DNA of 37,931 nt from Candidatus Latescibacterota bacterium (GTDB lineage: Bacteria > Krumholzibacteriota > Krumholzibacteriia > LZORAL124-64-63), in assembly GCA_030658975.1 (NCBI GenBank), contig JAUSBL010000024.1, forward strand, positions 1 to 37,931. Direction: 5' to 3'. The stretch's first letter is position 1, and every line of letters starts with the position of its first letter. Below are positions 1 to 9,600 of this stretch, one piece after another. The notes under the pieces were generated by a model, which searched no databases, was not told the DNA's origin, and saw nothing but the letters and a program-made list of their open reading frames with translations. Both the position numbers and the translations under genes were made by a program.

Positions 1-3000
1 GCCGGCAGGTCGTCGTCGACGGGGGTCGGGAAGTCCAGCACGAAGGTGCCGTTCATGGCGTCCTGGCTGCTGTTGAGCGTGGTGTCGAAGCAGACGACCT
101 TGACCAGCGCCTGGTCGCTGGCCGGCACCGAGGTCCAGACCGGCCAGAACGGCGAGGACAGCGACCCGACGCCCAGCATGTACGGCCAGGTCGCGCCGCC
201 GTCGGCCGAGTAGAGCACCACGGTCGCGTACAGGCCGGACTCGTCGTAGGCGGCCCAGTTCACGGCGAACGCCTGACCGTCGTTGTGGATCGAGCCGGGC
301 AGCGGCGCGTTGACCGTGACCGTCGGGTCCAGCTGGTCGACGACGCCCTGGTGACCGTGCAGGGAGAAGTCGTCGATGCCCGCCTCGACCACCGAACCGC
401 TGCCGAGGTCCGAGGCGATGAAGCGGAAGCGCACGTTGGCGGTCATGTCGATCAGGCCCGCCAGCGGCTCCGAGATCTCGAGCCAGGTGCGGTCGCTGGT
501 CATGGTGTTCTCGAGGTCCACCCAGTTCACCCCGTCGTCGGTCACCTGCGTGATCCAGGTGTCCGAGTTGGGGTTCAGGCCGGTCTCGTTCGTGTACCAG
601 CGGAAGTACGTGACCGTGACGTCGTTGTAGCCGGTCAGGTTGTAGACGGGGCTCAGCAGCGTGGTGGTGCCGCCGTCCACGTCGGCGCCGCCCTGGGCGC
701 CGCCCACGGCGTCCTGGCCGGTGATCCAGCACATCGTGCCCGCGACGGTGTGGTCGTCCTCGGGCGTGACGGGCGAGTCGTTGATGTAGATGCCGTTGGG
801 GTCGACCAGCGTCCAGATGCCGGCGGTGGCGTTGTCGCCGGCCATGCCCGCGGTCCAACTGCCGGCGGATTCCATGTCGGCCGAAACGATCAAGGTGTTC
901 TCGACCCAGAAGCTCGTGGCGGCCGCGGGGGCGCCGGCCGGCTCGAGCGTGCCGAGCCCGAGCATGTCCAGGGCCGAGAACCAGTAGCGGACGCGGCTGC
1001 CCAGGGGCTGGCCGGGGATCTCGCCGCGGTAGCGGCCCGTGGCGGGATCGACCAGGGTCAGGGGCAGCTCCTGCAGGCCGCCGCCCGCGCTGGTCAGGTA
1101 CCAGCAATTCAGCTCGCGCAGGCCGCTGTAGTCGTAGACCTCGGTCTCCACGACGTAGGGGCCGGCCGTGTTGGTGGTTCCGGTCAGCACCGTCGTGTTC
1201 GCGAACGCGGGGCCGGCCACGTCGGTCAGCGCGAAGTCGACCGTCGTGATCTGCCCCTCGAGGACGACCACGCCGCGGGTCGTGTCGGGCGCGAAGCTCG
1301 GGTGCGAGGCCACGAGGTCGTACACGCCGATGGGCACCGAGCCCATGTAGGTGCCCGAAGTCGAGGACGTGAAGGCGCGGCCGTTGTCCAGCACGGTGAC
1401 CAGCACGTCCTTGGCCGGCGCGCCGCCGCTCGAGGCGTTGCTGATCGTGCCCTGCAGCGTGCCCGACGGCAGCACCGCGAGGGCTTCGTAGCGGATCGCC
1501 CGGCCCGTGGTCAGGCTCGCCGCGGCGGCGGGGTAGGCGTTCCAGTAGGTGTAGAGCAGGCCGCCGGAGTGGTCGAGGTTCTGCAGGCCCGCCGTGGCGT
1601 AGCCGTTGGTCCCGTCGACCTGCGAGACCGCGTTGTACTGGACGTCGATGATCCCGTCGCCGGTGTCGGTGTCGTGGTGGGCCGGGTCGTAGAGGATGAT
1701 CTCGAAGGTCTCGTTGCCCCCGCCGGAATCGTTGCGCAGGCGGCTCCACTCGATGACCAGACGGTGGTTGGCGGTGTCGTGCCACCAGAACACGCCGCCG
1801 ACGCCGGACTGCAGGTAGAGGTTGTCCCAGAAGGCGCAGATCAGCGCGTCCGGCGAACCGGGGCAGGGCAGCGTCCAGTTGCGGTAGTTGCGCAGGGATG
1901 TCGCGCCCATCGCGATCCAGCCGTTCGAGCAGACGGAGATCTTGTCGAACTCCTCGCCGTAGAACGTGAACGGGAAGGGCAGGGTCAGGATCTCCGTATC
2001 GTCCTGCTCCCAGCCGTAGTCCGTCAGGGGGATCGCCGTGCCCGGGCCGCCCAGGGTCGGGTCGATCTCGATCCAGTTGTAGGTCGGATGGTAGGGATAG
2101 GCGGTGTCGGTGTTGTCGAAGGCGTAGTAGCCGTGGGCGTCGGGGCCGAGCGGCTGGTTGGAGGACGCCGTGCCGACCGGCGCGGTGAACTCGAGGGTGT
2201 CGCGCGCCCCGGTCGCGGTCAGCATCGCGATCTGGAACGTCGCGAGATGGCCGCGGAAGCAGTCCGCCGCCACCGACACGGTGAACGTGTTGCCGGCGTT
2301 GTTGCCCGTGGCGTTGACGGCCAGGGGTCCGTAGGAGCCGCTGTTGTCGGTGGCGTCGACCCAGGGGCTGCTCGACAGCAGGGTCGCCGCGGCGGCGGTG
2401 ACGCCGACGTTGCCGGTGTTGCGCAGCGTGACGGTCAGGGTGCCGCTCTCGCCCGGGTCCAGGCTGCCGCCCGGGCCGCCGTAGGCGAAGCTGACGAAGG
2501 TGAAGGCGCCGGCGTTGACCTCGAGCTCCAGCAGGGAGGTCCAGGTCGCCGCGCCGCTGGTGACCGCCAGGTCGAACTGGCACTTGTAGGCGGCGGGGGC
2601 GCCGGGCGCCAGCTGGACGGTGAAGGGGACGTTGCCGGCCGCGTTCGCGCCCGCTGCGATCGTGCCGAAGGACGCGGCGCCGGACACGACGCTCGCCCAG
2701 GGGTCGGCCGAGGTCAGGACGGCCGTGACGCCCGTCGCGGCGGCCGCGCCGAAGTTGTGCAGCACGGCGGCGAGGTCCACGGTCTCGCCCGGGCCGGCCA
2801 GGCCGTCGCCGTTGCCGGCCGCGTCGTCGACGTCGAAGGAAGCCAGGCCGACCAGGTCGACGCCGCTCCCCACCGTGACGGTGCCCTTGTAGGGCAGCCG
2901 GTCGTGCTGGGTGACGGTGACCAGCAGGCTGCCGGCGCTGAGGCCGGAGATCGGCAGGTTGACGGTGCCGTCGGGGCCGGTCAGGCCGCTGACGCGCACT

Positions 3001-4826
3001 TCCGTGCCCTTGTACAGCGAGACGCGGGCGCCCGCGGACGGCAGGCCGGAGGGACCGTCGTTCACCGTGACCCGGACGGAGTTGGCGCCGGTCGAGATCG
3101 ACGCGGCGTGCACGACGGAGAACGAGGTGGGCAGGGCGGTCCAGATCTCGGTGGCGGGATCGCCCATCAGGCTGTTCCACACCATCCAGATCTCGACGTG
3201 GTCGGCTTCCGCGTCGTTGTAGCTGTTGTACATGGCCAGCTTGCCGGTGTTCAGGGCCGGGCCCACGCGGAAATCGCCCGTGTTCAGGACGCCGTCGATG
3301 ACGCCCGCGAACATGCAGTTGTTGTAGCGGGTGTGGGTGCCGGTCGTGGCCGTGCCGACGCTGGCGACGGCGCCGCCGTTGGGGGCGCGGAAGACGGCCT
3401 CGGAGCGGCAGGTCGTGTCGGGCACGAAGGAGCCGGTGTCGCAGGTCATGATCACGGCGAAGGCCAGTTCGCCCGCGTTGGAGAGGTTCAGCAGGTTGGT
3501 GGACTGCATGCCGCTCATGCCCAGCCAGCCGCGGTAGGTGAACAGCGTGCCGCCCTTGTTGTAGTTCGTGGTCATCTGCGAGGCGTAGTTGCCGCTGTAG
3601 ACCGAGTCGATCTGGGTGTAGTGCAGGCCCAGCAGCTGGTCGCGCACCCACTGGTTCACGAAGATCGTCGTGATGCCCGATTGCGAGGGATCGCCGACCA
3701 GCGACCCGCGCGTGAACCAGCCCGGATCGGGCGTCAGGGGCGGGTTCGTCTCGTAGTTGACGATCTTGTTCACGACCGTGGTGAGTTCGGTCGTCGAGGT
3801 CACCGACAGGCGGCCCAGGTTGATGTCGGGCAGCAGGTCCGTGCCGTCGAGCATCGTGTAGTAGTGGTCGCCGCCGCCGTTGTAGCCGCTGAGGCCCTCG
3901 GTCCAGGAGGGCACCATCACGGTCCCGTTGGCGTCGCCCACCAGGGTCACGAATTCCAGCTGCGGCTTCATGGTGTTGTAGGCGTTGGTCAGGTAGGTCT
4001 TGATCGCCGTGTTGGTGGTGCCGGTCTCGGCCGTGGTCGCCAGCACGACGTTGTAGCCCTGGCGGCGGCGCCAGTCCAGCAGGGGGGCGAGGTTGGTGAT
4101 CACCGTGGCGTTGTTCGGGCAGATCACCAGGTAGCTGCCCATCTCGGTGACGGCGCTCTTGTCGGCGCCGCCGTAGTTCAGCACCCGGGCGCGGAAGAAT
4201 TCGTCGTAGGCGGCGGTGTCGGCCCGGTAGGCGGCCTTGCCGGCGCCGCCGGAGATCGTCACCTCGACGGTCAGGCGCACGGCGGCCGTGACGCGGCCGG
4301 TCGCCGGGTCGAAGGCGAGCGGGGAGAAGATCACCGGCGCGACGGTCAGCCCGTGCATGACGCCGGGCCTGCCCATCTCGACGGACGGCGCGGCGGCGCC
4401 GCCGCGGGCGTAGATGTCCTTGTCGAAGACGAACGGCTCGTCCTCGCGGCCCTGGACCGGCAGCAGCCGGTAGCCCTCGAGCGCCACCGTCTCGCTGGAG
4501 ACGATCCGCGCCTTGGCGGTCGCTCCCGCCGGCACCGCGATCAGCCGGCTGAAGACCGGCAGCCCGGGCGCGCCCTCGGCGCCGCGCTGGGCCGCGTCGG
4601 GGAACGACAGCACCTGCCAGGAACCGCCGCCGGCGGCGACATCCTCGACCGTCAGGCGCGGCAGCGTGAGTTCGAGGGTCAGGACGTCGCCCGCGTCCTC
4701 GAGCAGGGCGAGATCCGGCTGCGCGCCGGCGGCGGGGTCCAGGACGACCTCGCGGGCGGCGGGCACGGCGAAGGCGGTCGCCGCGATCAGCAGCAGCGAC
4801 AGGGAGACACCTGTGGACAAACGCAT
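1..4826 (-). CDS. Secreted peptidase C25 (gingipain-like) family protein, partial at the window edge
   Basis: The frame runs from an ATG at 4826 to the window edge without a stop, giving 1,608 codons, so the C-terminus is missing. GGAGG lies about 7 nt before the ATG, and a signal peptide follows (MRLSTGVSLSLLLIAATAFA). A propeptide-like region is followed by a C25 domain with the family's LGRLSV strand, a YRGW motif (Tyr431-Trp434) and a candidate nucleophile, Cys462, in MTCDTGSF. Gingipains have a His in the position near the YRG motif; here it is Trp, so peptidase activity is uncertain. Later parts are Ig/CARDB-like, a GPDAHGY module near residue 895 shared with the C25 protein at 6677, a carboxypeptidase-regulatory-like domain at about 1118-1195, and further beta-sandwich domains. 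It probably acts at the cell surface or outside the cell. It is divergent from the beta-helix gene at 5064. Confidence 0.85.
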   Translation of the reverse strand, partial: MRLSTGVSLSLLLIAATAFAVPAAREVVLDPAAGAQPDLALLEDAGDVLTLELTLPRLTVEDVAAGGGSWQVLSFPDAAQRGAEGAPGLPVFSRLIAVPAGATAKARIVSSETVALEGYRLLPVQGREDEPFVFDKDIYARGGAAAPSVEMGRPGVMHGLTVAPVIFSPLAFDPATGRVTAAVRLTVEVTISGGAGKAAYRADTAAYDEFFRARVLNYGGADKSAVTEMGSYLVICPNNATVITNLAPLLDWRRRQGYNVVLATTAETGTTNTAIKTYLTNAYNTMKPQLEFVTLVGDANGTVMVPSWTEGLSGYNGGGDHYYTMLDGTDLLPDINLGRLSVTSTTELTTVVNKIVNYETNPPLTPDPGWFTRGSLVGDPSQSGITTIFVNQWVRDQLLGLHYTQIDSVYSGNYASQMTTNYNKGGTLFTYRGWLGMSGMQSTNLLNLSNAGELAFAVIMTCDTGSFVPDTTCRSEAVFRAPNGGAVASVGTATTGTHTRYNNCMFAGVIDGVLNTGDFRVGPALNTGKLAMYNSYNDAEADHVEIWMVWNSLMGDPATEIWTALPTSFSVVHAASISTGANSVRVTVNDGPSGLPSAGARVSLYKGTEVRVSGLTGPDGTVNLPISGLSAGSLLVTVTQHDRLPYKGTVTVGSGVDLVGLASFDVDDAAGNGDGLAGPGETVDLAAVLHNFGAAAATGVTAVLTSADPWASVVSGAASFGTIAAGANAAGNVPFTVQLAPGAPAAYKCQFDLAVTSGAATWTSLLELEVNAGAFTFVSFAYGGPGGSLDPGESGTLTVTLRNTGNVGVTAAAATLLSSSPWVDATDNSGSYGPLAVNATGNNAGNTFTVSVAADCFRGHLATFQIAMLTATGARDTLEFTAPVGTASSNQPLGPDAHGYYAFDNTDTAYPYHPTYNWIEIDPTLGGPGTAIPLTDYGWEQDDTEILTLPFPFTFYGEEFDKISVCSNGWIAMGATSLRNYRNWTLPCPGSPDALICAFWDNLYLQSGVGGVFWWHDTANHRLVIEWSRLRNDSGGGNETFEIILYDPAHHDTDTGDGIIDVQYNAVSQVDGTNGYATAGLQNLDHSGGLLYTYWNAYPAAAASLTTGRAIRYEALAVLPSGTLQGTISNASSGGAPAKDVLVTVLDNGRAFTSSTSGTYMGSVPIGVYDLVASHPSFAPDTTRGVVVLEGQITTVDFALTDVAGPAFANTTVLTGTTNTAGPYVVETEVYDYSGLRELNCWYLTSAGGGLQELPLTLVDPATGRYRGEIPGQPLGSRVRYWFSALDMLGLGTLEPAGAPAAATSFWVENTLIVSADMESAGSWTAGMAGDNATAGIWTLVDPNGIYINDSPVTPEDDHTVAGTMCWITGQDAVGGAQGGADVDGGTTTLLSPVYNLTGYNDVTVTYFRWYTNETGLNPNSDTWITQVTDDGVNWVDLENTMTSDRTWLEISEPLAGLIDMTANVRFRFIASDLGSGSVVEAGIDDFSLHGHQGVVDQLDPTVTVNAPLPGSIHNDGQAFAVNWAAYDESGLYATVVLYSADGGATWPYMLGVGSLSSPFWPVWTSVPASDQALVKVVCFDTTLNSSQDAMNGTFVLDFPTPVDDDLP

Positions 4827-4911
4827 GAAAGGCCTCCAGGGCGCGAAGAGCCGGGATGGTTGCGGGAGCCATCGCTGGGAATGTAAAAACCCGGTTGCGG
4901 GACCGGTTACA

Positions 4912-4946
4912 TATCACTATACCACAATTCCCCTCACCTGAGTTAA
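4912..4946 (-). promoter_or_regulatory. Putative promoter of the C25 gene at 4826
   Basis: Read on the minus strand, TATAGT (4921-4916) lies within TATAGTGATA (4921-4912), about 85 nt before the start codon. A weak -35-like TTAACT (4946-4941) sits 19 nt upstream. The same ten bases occur at a similar distance before the S8 protease gene at 21479. The surrounding 4827-5063 interval is AT-richer than the genes and must also carry a promoter for the divergent gene at 5064. The assignment is by pattern only. Confidence 0.4.
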
Positions 4947-5063
4947 GGGATAATCGCTGCGGGGCGACTCCCGGTGGCATCCGCCAGGGCCGTATGCTAT
5001 GATCCCCCCGTCCGGACAGCCCCCGCCTGCACCCGCACCATCGGTCCACCCGGGAGGACACCC

Positions 5064-6680
5064 ATGCCCAGGTTCCTGCGCTTATTGGCCGGATTCGCCC
5101 TGCTGGCAGGCGCCGCCGCCGCCTCGGCGGCCGTCATCCACGTGCCCGGCGACTACGCCCAGATCCACGCCGCGGTCCAGGCCGCTGTCGCCGGGGACGT
5201 CGTGGAGGTCGCGGCCGGCACCTATAACGACTGCACCCACCCGACCGAGGGCCCCGCATCGACCCCCGCCTGCGTCATCATGAAATCGGGGGTCACGCTG
5301 CGCGGAGCGGGCACGGCGGCGACGATCATCGACGCGCAGCTGCTCGGCCGCGGCATCTTCGTCGAGAACGTCGTGGACTGCCGCATCGAAAACCTGCAGG
5401 TCCGCAACGCCTACGCCGCGGCCTACGGCGCCGGCATCCTGCTGCGGCAGGTCGGGCCGGACGTGCGCGTGACCGACGTCCTGGTGACCCAGTGCACCGA
5501 CGGCGGCGTGATCTGCTACAACCACGCCAGCCCGACGCTCACCCGCGTCGACTGCGTCGGGAACTCTGCCAAGCAGGGCGGCGGCCTCGCGATCGAGGAG
5601 CAGAGCAGCCCCCGCGTCGAGGACTGCGACATCCTGGACAACCACGCCCCCAGCGGCGCCGGCGTGTTCATCCGCAACGGCAGCAACCCGCACCTGACCG
5701 GCTGCGTCGTGAGCGGCAACACGATCAACGCCGCCTACGGCCAGGGCGCGGGGATCTTCGTCGCGGCGAGTTCACCTGTGATCGAGCGCTGCACGATCAG
5801 CGACAACACGACCCTGGGCAACGGCGGCGGCATCGCCTACCAGCTGGGGTCCGCGGGCGTGCTGCGGGCCTGCACGATCACCGGCAACGTCGTGACGCAG
5901 AGCTTCGTGTCGGGCGCCGGCATCGCGGTCGACTCGGCCGAGCCGCTGATCGAGGGCTGCCTGATCGCCGGCAACGTCTGCTCCGGCTCGTACAGCGACG
6001 CCGCGGGCGTGCACACCCTGTTCAGCCCGTCCCCGACCCTGCGCAACTGCACCATCGCCGGCAACCAGACCAGCGCCGACGGGCTGGCCGGCGGCGTGAT
6101 GGCCCAGTGGGGCAGCGCCCCGACGATCGACCGCTGCATCATCGCCGGCTCCCTCGCCGGGGCGGGCCTCTACTGCGACGCCGCCAATCCGACGGTCTCC
6201 TGCACCGACATCTACGGCAACGCCGGCGGTGACGACCTCTGCGGCGTGGACGGCGGCGGCAACTTCTCGCTCGACCCGCTCTTCTGTGCGCCGGGCGATT
6301 ACCATCTGCAGCCCGGCAGCCCCTGTTTGACCGGGTGCGGCGGGGGACTGGTGGGCGCCCCCCTGGGCCGTTGCGGCGCCACCGAGGCGGGCGATGCTCC
6401 CCTGCGTTCGCGCCTGCTGGGCAACCATCCCAACCCGTTCAACCCCAGCACCACCATCGTTTTCGCGCTTGACGCGCCCGGCGCCGCCCTCCTACGTATC
6501 ACGGACGTCTCCGGCAGCGCGGTGGCGACTCTCTCCCTGGGCGATCTCCCCGCCGGTCGCCACGAAGCTGTCTGGGACGGACGCGACGCTGCGGGCCGGC
6601 CCGCGGCGAGTGGCGTCTACTTGTACGAACTCCAGGCTCTGGGCCTGCAGCACACGAGGCGGATGATCCTGATCAAATGA
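5064..6680 (+). CDS. Secreted right-handed beta-helix protein with FlgD-like C-terminal sorting domain
   Basis: 538 aa. I chose the ATG at 5064 because GGGAGGA precedes it by 5 nt and a clean signal peptide follows (MPRFLRLLAGFALLAGAAAA, cut near SAA). Residues 23 to about 435 form a parallel beta-helix: it opens with a HVPGDYAQIHAAV ... AGDVVEVAAGTY segment typical of NosD/Pbh1 proteins and has many repeats of the type xxIxGNxxxxxGGGI. Residues 451-538 are the FlgD-like/T9SS-type domain, beginning LLGNHPNPFNPSTTI, with WDGRDAAGRPAASGVYLYEL and ending KxxLIK-like (RRMILIK). It is probably a surface or secreted adhesin or carbohydrate-active scaffold; no catalytic residues are recognisable. 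Its stop overlaps the next gene's ATG (ATGA), so the two are translationally coupled. A related beta-helix gene lies at 36449. Confidence 0.88.
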   Translation: MPRFLRLLAGFALLAGAAAASAAVIHVPGDYAQIHAAVQAAVAGDVVEVAAGTYNDCTHPTEGPASTPACVIMKSGVTLRGAGTAATIIDAQLLGRGIFVENVVDCRIENLQVRNAYAAAYGAGILLRQVGPDVRVTDVLVTQCTDGGVICYNHASPTLTRVDCVGNSAKQGGGLAIEEQSSPRVEDCDILDNHAPSGAGVFIRNGSNPHLTGCVVSGNTINAAYGQGAGIFVAASSPVIERCTISDNTTLGNGGGIAYQLGSAGVLRACTITGNVVTQSFVSGAGIAVDSAEPLIEGCLIAGNVCSGSYSDAAGVHTLFSPSPTLRNCTIAGNQTSADGLAGGVMAQWGSAPTIDRCIIAGSLAGAGLYCDAANPTVSCTDIYGNAGGDDLCGVDGGGNFSLDPLFCAPGDYHLQPGSPCLTGCGGGLVGAPLGRCGATEAGDAPLRSRLLGNHPNPFNPSTTIVFALDAPGAALLRITDVSGSAVATLSLGDLPAGRHEAVWDGRDAAGRPAASGVYLYELQALGLQHTRRMILIK

Positions 6681-9600
6681 AACGGGCAGCGCTCACGCTC
6701 GCTCTCGGAACCGGTCTGCTGGCGGCGGTCCTCGGGACCGCCGCGGCGGCCGACCAGCGGGCGCACGATCCCTTCGCGATCCAGGTCGCCGGCGACCGCA
6801 CCCTGGTGACCAGGCTCCCCGCCACCGCCGACGCGACGGCCGCGCCGGCCGTCCTGATCGTCCTGCCGCCCGACGCCACGACGTGGTCGGTGAACCTGAC
6901 CGCGGGCGACGGCAGCGTGACCGGCGACGGGCGGCTGCCCCGGCTGCGCGGGTTGCCGGTGGCCGTGGTGAACACGGCCGGCCTGGGCGACGGCGCCCGG
7001 TTCGAGGTCGTGCACGACGGCGACTGGTCCTCGGCCGCGGACGACCGCCTGCGGTCGCCCGGCTTCGACGCCGCGCTGGGTACGGCGCTCGGCCTGCCCG
7101 CGCCGCTCGCCGCCGCTTCCGCCGGCGGTCCGCGCGGCACCTACGTCGTGATCACGACGCCCCAGTATGCCCCCGCCGCCGCCCCCCTGCTGGCCTGGAA
7201 GCGCGCCAAGGGTCTCGAGGTCCGTCTGGCGACCACGGAGGAGACCGGGGCCACCAACCTCGCCGTGCGCGAATGGCTGCGTGCGGCCTACGCGACGTGG
7301 GAAGCACCGCCCGAGTACGTGCTGCTCCTGGGCGACGTCGAAGACGTGCCCGCCTGGAGCATCAGCCAGAACGTCACCGACCTGCCCTACGCCCTGATGG
7401 ACGAGGGCGACTGGCTGCCCGACCTCATGCTCGGCCGCATGCCCGTCTCGTCGCTCGCCGAGGCGCAGACGGTGGTCAACAAGAGCGTGGCCTACGAGCG
7501 CGACCCCTACCGCACGGACGAGGGCTGGCTGACGCGCCAGCTCATGGTCGCCGGCAACTACGGCTCCGACACCCCGGTCAGCACCGTGGCCTGGTGCGGC
7601 CGGCAGCTGATGTCCCTGGGCTTCCAGGCCGCCACCCACGTCTCGTTCCCGCCGCTGTTCAACGGCGTGTTCCCGATCACGCAGGCGCTGCAGGCCGGCG
7701 TGTCGATGGTGGTCTACCGCGGCTGGGCCTACGGCACGGCGGGCTGGGAGCCGCCGCACTTCACGGTCACCGAGATCCCCAACGTGAACAACGGGGCGAT
7801 GACGCCGGTCGTGATGAGCTTCGTCTGCTTGAACGGGGACTTCGCCGCCGACGTGCCCTGCTTCGGCGAGGTGTTCCTGCGCCAGGGCACTCCCGAGACG
7901 CGCAAGGGCGCGGTCGCCTTCATCGGCAACGGCGAACACTGGTCCCACACGCGCTACAACGACGCGATGGCCATCTCCTTCTTCGAGCGCATCACCGACC
8001 CCGCGGTCACCGATCTCGGTTCGCTGATGGTCGCCGGCAAGCTGCGCTTCCTGGCCTTTTTCCCCCACGAGCTGGAGTTCGAGGACACCGGCGAGGAGTC
8101 CGTCGAGTTCTACTTCCACATCTACAACCTGCTCGGCGACCCCGAGCTGAACTTCTGGAAGGGCGCCGTCTCGGAGCCCGTGGTCACGCACGCCGCCGCC
8201 TGCCCGCCCGGGTCGGGCCGCTTCGACGTGACCGTCGCGGAGCAGGACGGGACGACCCCCCTGGCCGGTGCGCGCGTGGGCCTGACGCAGTCCGGCGAGC
8301 TGGTGGGCTCCGGCTGGACCGGCGCCGACGGCGTGGCGCGGCTGAGCCTGGCCGTTCTCGCGCAGGACGCGCCGCTGACGGTGACGGTCACCGCCCCGAA
8401 CCGCTTCGCGGTGCAGCACGAGGTCGCGGTAGCGCAGCCCGCCGCCCGCCTCGCGTTGACGGGCCTGACCTGGGAGAACCCCGTGGGCTTCGGCAACGGC
8501 GACGGCGTGATCAACGCCGCCGAGGTCCTGCACGTCTACCCGGTGGTGACCAACACCGGGACGGCGGCCGCGACGGGCATCACGCTCTCGCTGACCGTCG
8601 AGGGTCCCGCCGGCGTCGAGCACGGGACCTTCGCCCTGCCGGACCTGGCCGGCGGCGCCGTGCACGCCTGTGCGGGCGACGAGTACTTCCGCGTCGGCCT
8701 GCTGACCACGGCCGATGACGGCGCGCTGCTGAACCTGTTCCTGGACGCGGCCCACGACGGCGCGGTCGACCGCGCCGGGCGCACGCTCGTGGTGGGCGGA
8801 CCGGCGCTGCGGCTCGAGGGCCTGCTCGTCGGCGGCGACGGGATCCTGCGCCAGGGCCTGGAGAACGCCCTCACCGTGGTCCTGCGCAACGAGGGGAGCC
8901 TCCCGTTCCCCGGCGGCCAGGCGCGCCTGAACCTGCTCGGCGCGGGGATCGGCGCCGTCGGCGTCCAGTACGCGGACGTGCCGGCCATCGCCGCGGGCGC
9001 GACCGTTTCCCTGGCGACGGCGGTGACGCTCGTCGTGGAGGCGACGGTGCCGACCGGCCGGGCCGCGTCTCTCGAACTCGTCGTTTCCGACACCGAGCCG
9101 GCCGACTACCAGGCCGTGCTGCCCGCGACGCTGCTGGTGGGCGACATCGACGCCGGCGCCCCTTGCGGCCCCGACGCGCACGGCTACTGGGCGCTGGACA
9201 GCGCCGACGCCGTCGACTACCCCGCCCTGGCGCCCGTCTACCGCTGGACCCACCTGGATCCCGCCCTGGGCGGCGCCGGCGTGCGGGTGGTCTTCACCGT
9301 CGACAACGAGGTGAAGCTGGTCGACCTGCCCTTCGCCTTCACCTACTACGGCCAGGTCTTCGACGGCCAGATCCGCGTCAGCGAGAACGGCTGGATCAGC
9401 TTCGACACCGACGGCGAACTGGAGTTCTACAACTGGCCGCTGCCCAGCAGCCACGGCAACCACTCGATGGTGGCGCCGTTCTGGGACAACTTCGATCCCA
9501 CGCTCGCGGGCACCGGCGGCGTCTTCACGCGCTACGACGCGGTCGCGGGCACGTTCACGATCGAGTGGAGCCGCATGCGGCACTACCTGCCCGAGATCGA

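Noticed and set aside
285-4886. Very long open frame on the plus strand (1,533 codons)
   Set aside because: It is antisense to the C25 gene, has no signal peptide or known domain, and is Arg/Gly/Val-rich as expected for the opposite strand of GC-rich coding DNA.
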